Source of the DNA: Sphingomonas bacterium
Lineage (GTDB): Bacteria > Pseudomonadota > Alphaproteobacteria > Sphingomonadales > Sphingomonadaceae
Reading direction: 5' to 3'
Length of the DNA stretch: 17,356 bases
NCBI GenBank assembly: GCA_026785645.1
Contig: JAJAZM010000030.1
Span: 1-17,356, forward strand
The notes under the pieces are model-generated. The model saw only the letters and a program-made list of their open reading frames with translations. It had not been told where the DNA came from and made no database searches. The position numbers were made by a program, and so were the translations under genes. Positions 13,675 to 17,356 of this stretch are shown in pieces (the stretch's first letter is position 1; every line of letters begins with the position of its first letter).

Positions 13675-14723
13675 ACCAGATGCAGTCGATCCAGGCCGAG
13701 GCCGGTGGGCAAGCCCCGGTCGAAACCAAGGCCCCGCGCAATGTGAAGCGCCTGGCGCTGATGCTGTCGGTGCCGTTGCTGCTGCTCGCGATCGGGGGCT
13801 ATTTCTGGCTCACCAGCGGACGCAGCGTGTCGACCGACAATGCTTATGTGAAGCAGGACATTGTCGCGGTCTCGACCCAGATCAACGGCCCGGTGGTCGA
13901 GGTGTTCGTGCGCGAAAATCAGCACGTCAACGCCGGCGATCCGTTGTACCGCGTCGATCCCGGCTCGGCCGAAGTCGCCTTGCTCCAGGCGGAAGCGCAA
14001 TTGTCCGCCGCCGAACTCCAGACTCGCCAGCTTGGCGTGGCTGCCGTCGGCACGGGGGGCGACATAACTGGTGCCAACGCCAATCTCGCCATCCAGCGCC
14101 GCTCGCTCGCTCGCCAGCAGGCGTTGCTCGGTCGCGGTTTCACGACGCGGTCGGCCTATGACGATGCGGTCAACGAAGTGCAGAAGGCCGAAACCCAGCT
14201 GTCCGACGCCCGCGCCCAAGCGGCCAATGCCAATGCGGCTATTTCACCAACCGGCAACCAACCGCAGATCGCCGCGGCGCGCGCCGCCATCGCCAAGGCC
14301 CGGCTCGACCTGACGCGCGGCCTGGTGCGTGCTCCCGAAAGCGGGATCGTCGCCAACTCCGACCGGCTGCTGATCGGCCAGGCGGCGATCACCGGGGTCG
14401 CAATGCTGTCGATCGTCAAGGACAAGGCCGGCTGGGTCGAGGCCAATTTCAAGGAAGGCGATCTCGCCAGGATGGCGATCGGCCAGCCCGCGACGGTGTC
14501 GTTCGATGCCTATCCGGGGCTCAAGGTGCGCGGCCATGTGTCGTCGATCGGGGCCGGGACAGGGAGCGAATTTTCGGTGCTCCCGGCTCAGAACGCCAAC
14601 GGTAACTGGGTCAAGGTGACCCAACGCGTGCCGGTCCGCGTCGCGTTTGACGAGACTCCGAAACGCTCGATGATCGCCGGCCTGTCGGCCGAGGTTAAGG
14701 TCGACCTCCAGACGGCGCGCTAA
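13671..14723 (+). CDS. emrA: EmrA-type membrane-fusion adaptor (HlyD family)
   Basis: This 350-residue protein has one N-terminal membrane anchor (about 27-48) and the conserved start of the periplasmic part, STDNAYVKQDIVAVSTQING (54-73). A biotinyl-lipoyl-like half follows (GPVVEVFVRENQHVNAGD, 73-90), then a long alpha-helical hairpin (100-215, Ala/Gln/Arg-rich), the second lipoyl half (VRAPESGIVAN, 219-229) and the barrel domain to the end. It bridges the inner-membrane pump and an outer-membrane channel in a tripartite drug-efflux complex. The start is GTG 13671, with AGGA seven bases upstream; ATG 13680 lies too far from it. The GTG overlaps the MarR stop. No TolC-like channel gene is visible in the window, so the complex must use one encoded elsewhere. 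Confidence 0.93.
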   Translation: MNQMQSIQAEAGGQAPVETKAPRNVKRLALMLSVPLLLLAIGGYFWLTSGRSVSTDNAYVKQDIVAVSTQINGPVVEVFVRENQHVNAGDPLYRVDPGSAEVALLQAEAQLSAAELQTRQLGVAAVGTGGDITGANANLAIQRRSLARQQALLGRGFTTRSAYDDAVNEVQKAETQLSDARAQAANANAAISPTGNQPQIAAARAAIAKARLDLTRGLVRAPESGIVANSDRLLIGQAAITGVAMLSIVKDKAGWVEANFKEGDLARMAIGQPATVSFDAYPGLKVRGHVSSIGAGTGSEFSVLPAQNANGNWVKVTQRVPVRVAFDETPKRSMIAGLSAEVKVDLQTAR

Positions 14724-14729
14724 CGCGCG

Positions 14730-16265
14730 ATGACCGAGCAGGTCCTCGATCCCACGAAGCGCATGCTCGTCACCATCGCGGTAATGCTTGCGGTGCTGAT
14801 CCAGGTGCTCGACACGACCATCGCCAATGTCGCGCTGCCGCATATGCAGGCCAGCCTTGGCGCGACCCAGGAAAGCGTCAACTGGGTGCTGACCAGCTAC
14901 ATCGTCGCCTCTGCGATCGCGATCCCGATCTCGGGCTGGCTGGCCGACAAGATCGGGCGCAAGCGGCTGCTGATCCTCGCGGTGATCGGCTTCACCATCG
15001 CCTCCTTGCTGTGCGCGATCGCCACCAGCCTGACCGAAATGGTCATCTTCCGCGCGATCCAGGGAGTCACCGGGGCGTTCCTCGTCCCGCTCGCCCAGGC
15101 GACCTTGTTCGACATCAACCCGCCCGTGCGCCACGCCCGGGCGATGGCCTTGTTCGGCGGCGGGATCATGATCGGGCCGATCATGGGGCCGGTACTCGGC
15201 GGCTGGCTGACCGACAGCTTCAACTGGCGCTGGGTATTCCTGGTCAACCTTCCGGTCGGGGCAATCGCGACGGTGATGCTGTGGCGCTATATGCCCAAGG
15301 GCCCGCTGACCAAACGCAAGTTTGACATTTTTGGCTTCGCCATGCTCGGGCTGGCGCTCGGCAGCCTGCAATTGATGCTCGATCGCGGTCAGCAGAGCGA
15401 CTGGTTCGACAGCTGGGAGATCTGGATCGAGCTCGGGCTGTGCCTCGGCGCGGGGTGGATATTCGTTACCCACACGCTGACCGCGCGCGAGCCGTTGTTC
15501 GAGCGCGGCATGTTCGCCGACCGCAATTTCGCGCTTGGCATGTTCTTCATGGTGGTGACCGGGATACTGCTGCTCGCCGGGCTCGCCTTGCTCCCGCCAT
15601 TGCTCCAGCGATTGTACGGCTATTCGGTGCTCCAGTCGGGACTCCTGACCATGCCGCGCGGGATCGGGACGTTGATCACCATGGTGCTCGCCGGTCGGCT
15701 GATCGGGGTGATCGACCTGCGCATCCTGATCGCGACAGGGATGGGGCTGATGGCCTGGTCGCTGCACATCATGTCGGGCTTTGCGATTTCGATGGGCAGC
15801 GGACCGGTGATTGTCTCGGGGGTGATCCAGGGACTTGGTCTCGGGCTGATGTTCGTCACCGTCCAGAGCCTCGCCTTCGCCACGCTTGTGCCGCGCCTGA
15901 GGACCCACGCCGCAAGCCTGCTCAACCTGTCGCGCAATATCGGCGGATCAATCGGGATCAGTGTCGTCGCGGCCCTGCTCGCGCGAAATTTGCAGATTGC
16001 GCATGCCGACATGGCAGCCGCAATCACGGATCAGGTGATGCCGTCGATGAGCGGCACCGTTGTCAGCCAGCTCGGCCTCCCCGCCGAGGCTGCGATTGCG
16101 CTGGTCGAAGCCGAGATCAATCGCCAGGCGGCATTCATCGCCTATCTCGACGATTTCTACTTGATGATGTGGGTCACGCTCGCCTCGATCCCGCTCGTCC
16201 TGCTCCTCCGCCCGGAGAAGAAGCACGAAGCCGCCAAATTGCATGACGCGGTGGCGATCGACTGA
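14730..16265 (+). CDS. emrB: EmrB-type MFS drug/H+ antiporter (DHA2, 14 TM)
   Basis: This 511-residue inner-membrane protein has 14 predicted helices. MFS motifs are visible: LDTTIANVALPHMQASL (27-43, DHA2 motif D1), GWLADKIGRKR (69-79, motif A), FRAIQGVTGAFLVPLAQATL (106-125, motif B region) and WRWVFLVNLPVG (166-177). Substrates of the family are hydrophobic drugs, uncouplers and organic acids, exported by proton antiport through EmrA. ATG 14730 follows the emrA stop by six bases. No ribosome-binding site is evident, so translation probably depends on coupling. The stop lies four bases from the end of the convergent dehydrogenase gene, with no terminator hairpin between them. Confidence 0.95.
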   Translation: MTEQVLDPTKRMLVTIAVMLAVLIQVLDTTIANVALPHMQASLGATQESVNWVLTSYIVASAIAIPISGWLADKIGRKRLLILAVIGFTIASLLCAIATSLTEMVIFRAIQGVTGAFLVPLAQATLFDINPPVRHARAMALFGGGIMIGPIMGPVLGGWLTDSFNWRWVFLVNLPVGAIATVMLWRYMPKGPLTKRKFDIFGFAMLGLALGSLQLMLDRGQQSDWFDSWEIWIELGLCLGAGWIFVTHTLTAREPLFERGMFADRNFALGMFFMVVTGILLLAGLALLPPLLQRLYGYSVLQSGLLTMPRGIGTLITMVLAGRLIGVIDLRILIATGMGLMAWSLHIMSGFAISMGSGPVIVSGVIQGLGLGLMFVTVQSLAFATLVPRLRTHAASLLNLSRNIGGSIGISVVAALLARNLQIAHADMAAAITDQVMPSMSGTVVSQLGLPAEAAIALVEAEINRQAAFIAYLDDFYLMMWVTLASIPLVLLLRPEKKHEAAKLHDAVAID

Positions 16266-16269
16266 GCGG

Positions 16270-17055
16270 TCAGGCGGCGATGTAACCGCCGTCGATCATG
16301 TGGATCGAGCCGTTGCAATAGCTTGACGCATCGCTGGCGAGGAACGCTAGGAGGTGGGCCACTTCCTCGCTGGTGCCGTAGCGCTTCAGCGGAATGCTCG
16401 CCTCGATCGCGGCGCGCATCGCGGCGGGATCGTCGGGCGAAAGCTGGTTCTGGAGCGAACCGATCATCCGATTGTCGATCGGGCCGGGGCCGACCGCATT
16501 GACGCGGATGTTCGACGGTCCAAGTTCCAGCGCGGCGGTTTTGACCAGTCCGAACACCGCATGCTTGCTGGCGATGTAGGGTGCCATTGCGGGGCAGCCG
16601 ATCATTCCGGCGATCGACGACAAAGCGACGATCGACCCGCCACCGCGTGCCTTCAACGGTGCCACGCAATGTTTCATCGCCAGCCATACGCCGATGACGT
16701 TGGTTTGCAGTGTATCGTTGAAATCGTCGACGGTGAGCGCCTCGATCGGCTTCAGCACACCCTCGGTCCCGGCATTGGCGATCAAAATATCGAGCCCGCC
16801 GAACCGCTCGACCGTCTTCGCCACCGCCGCCGCTGTTGCAATCTCGTCGGTCGAATCGGCGATCGCGCCGTCGAAGTCGCCCAGCCCCTCGAGCCGCCCT
16901 TTGGTCTCCGCGAGCTTGTCGGGCGATCGGGCGACGAGCATCACCTTGGCGCCAAGCTCGAGGAACAGCTTCGCCGTCGCTTCGCCGATGCCGCCGGTCG
17001 CGCCGGTGATGATCGCGACCTTGCCATCGAGCCGCAGCCGGTTGGTCTCATCCAT
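16270..17055 (-). CDS. Short-chain dehydrogenase/reductase (SDR)
   Basis: This 261-residue classical SDR has the cofactor motif TGATGGIG (17-24), NAG (94-96), and the catalytic tetrad Asn119, Ser147, Tyr160 and Lys164 (YIASK). VARS (41-44) after the second strand has an arginine rather than an acidic residue, which favours NADP(H). GPGPIDNRM (about 188-196) and the C-terminal IDGGYIAA are typical of FabG-like oxidoreductases. The substrate is not deducible. ATG 17055 is chosen because GGAG lies six bases upstream; upstream in-frame starts at 17067 and 17097 lack this site. It is convergent with emrB and shows no functional link to the efflux operon. It may be co-transcribed with the partial gene beyond 17157, but 102 bases separate them. 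Confidence 0.93.
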   Translation of the reverse strand: MDETNRLRLDGKVAIITGATGGIGEATAKLFLELGAKVMLVARSPDKLAETKGRLEGLGDFDGAIADSTDEIATAAAVAKTVERFGGLDILIANAGTEGVLKPIEALTVDDFNDTLQTNVIGVWLAMKHCVAPLKARGGGSIVALSSIAGMIGCPAMAPYIASKHAVFGLVKTAALELGPSNIRVNAVGPGPIDNRMIGSLQNQLSPDDPAAMRAAIEASIPLKRYGTSEEVAHLLAFLASDASSYCNGSIHMIDGGYIAA

Positions 17056-17129
17056 AATATGCTCCATCCGCAATCGTTGGTCGGTCCGGATGCGCAACTA
17101 GGACGGGACTTTGCTATCATGTGCCGCAG

Positions 17130-17145
17130 ATTCGATGCATCAAAT
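17130..17145. promoter_or_regulatory. Imperfect palindrome upstream of the SDR gene
   Basis: ATTcGATGCATCaAAT is a 16-bp inverted repeat with one mismatched pair, centred on GATGCATC, about 75 bases before the SDR start codon. It resembles a dimeric-regulator binding site, but there is no regulator gene beside it in the window and no clear promoter hexamers. Confidence 0.3.
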
Positions 17146-17157
17146 TCGCGACGGTGG

Positions 17158-17355
17158 CTAACCAAGCTTGAAGTCGAGGCTCACTTTCCGGGCCAATTGA
17201 AGCGCGGGGATGCGCTCGGCAAAGTCGGCCAGCGCGGCGGCCTGTCCGGCTTCGTCGTGGCCGAACTCATTCTGCCCGACATGCTCCTCGCCCCTCGGCG
17301 TCGGGGTAGGAAAGGGCTGGGCGCGGTGCGCGGTGAAATAGCGGTCGTGGACCAT
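17158..17355 (-). CDS. Unidentified protein, C-terminal part (cut by window edge)
   Basis: The reverse strand is open from the right edge to TAG at 17158-17160, 65 codons. An ATG happens to sit at 17355, but the frame continues beyond the window, so the true start is unknown. The visible part is soluble and polar, with a Pro/Thr-rich stretch (PFPTPTPRGEEH) and a helical end (AAALADFAERIPALQLARKV). I recognise no family. It is on the same strand as the SDR and upstream of it. Confidence 0.5.
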   Translation of the reverse strand: MVHDRYFTAHRAQPFPTPTPRGEEHVGQNEFGHDEAGQAAALADFAERIPALQLARKVSLDFKLG

Positions 17356-17356
17356 C

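Noticed and set aside
14244..15908. A 554-codon open frame antisense to emrA and emrB
   Set aside because: The translation is His/Arg/Asp/Gln-rich with no fold signature, as expected for the complement of GC-rich membrane-protein codons.
1..17356. Mobile element, prophage, CRISPR array or tRNA
   Set aside because: No transposase or integrase, regularly spaced repeats, or cloverleaf sequence was recognised; only short intergenic palindromic repeats are present.

Overview
The window is a GC-rich chromosomal segment from an alphaproteobacterium, most likely a sphingomonad (Sphingomonadaceae). This is inferred from the TonB-dependent receptor style, the dispersed intergenic repeat starting CGTCATTGCGAGCGAAG, weak ribosome-binding sites, and the glycine-zipper, cold-shock and EmrAB-type proteins. 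No phage, transposon, CRISPR or tRNA was seen, and no gap between genes exceeds 300 bases. Everything looks chromosomal and intact apart from genes cut by the two window edges.

Layout. 1-261 (-) is the N-terminal end of a DctA C4-dicarboxylate symporter. 392-3181 (-) is a large TonB-dependent receptor with a strong intrinsic terminator behind it. 3378-4037 (-) is a YhhQ-like (VUT/queuosine-precursor transporter family) membrane protein. Divergent from it, 4138-7020 (+) is a tight three-gene unit: PfkB-type adenosine kinase, LOG-family nucleotide phosphoribohydrolase and NupC-type nucleoside transporter. It ends in an 80-bp imperfect palindromic repeat. Next on the + strand are an isopenicillin-N-synthase-like 2-oxoglutarate/Fe(II) oxygenase (7128-8078), a secreted glycine-zipper protein (8201-8728), a cold-shock protein (8932-9138) and a 68-residue protein of unknown function (9234-9440). 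9434-9904 (-) is cytidine deaminase, 9949-11691 (+) a 5'-nucleotidase lipoprotein, and 11688-13139 (-) AMP nucleosidase. 13228-16265 (+) is an overlapping MarR-EmrA-EmrB drug-efflux operon. 16270-17055 (-) is a short-chain dehydrogenase, and 17158-17355 (-) is the C-terminal end of an unidentified protein.

How the genes fit together. Between 3378 and 13139 the window holds most of the steps needed to scavenge nucleotides. A surface or periplasmic 5'-nucleotidase removes phosphate, a CNT transporter imports the nucleoside, adenosine kinase rephosphorylates adenosine to AMP, and two unrelated AMP-splitting enzymes (LOG and Amn) release adenine and ribose 5-phosphate. Cytidine deaminase handles pyrimidine nucleosides. 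A nucleobase-type transporter and an oxygenase whose superfamily includes thymine hydroxylases lie beside them. The individual functions rest on family motifs. The idea that they form one functional island is inference from proximity, since the genes sit in several transcription units.
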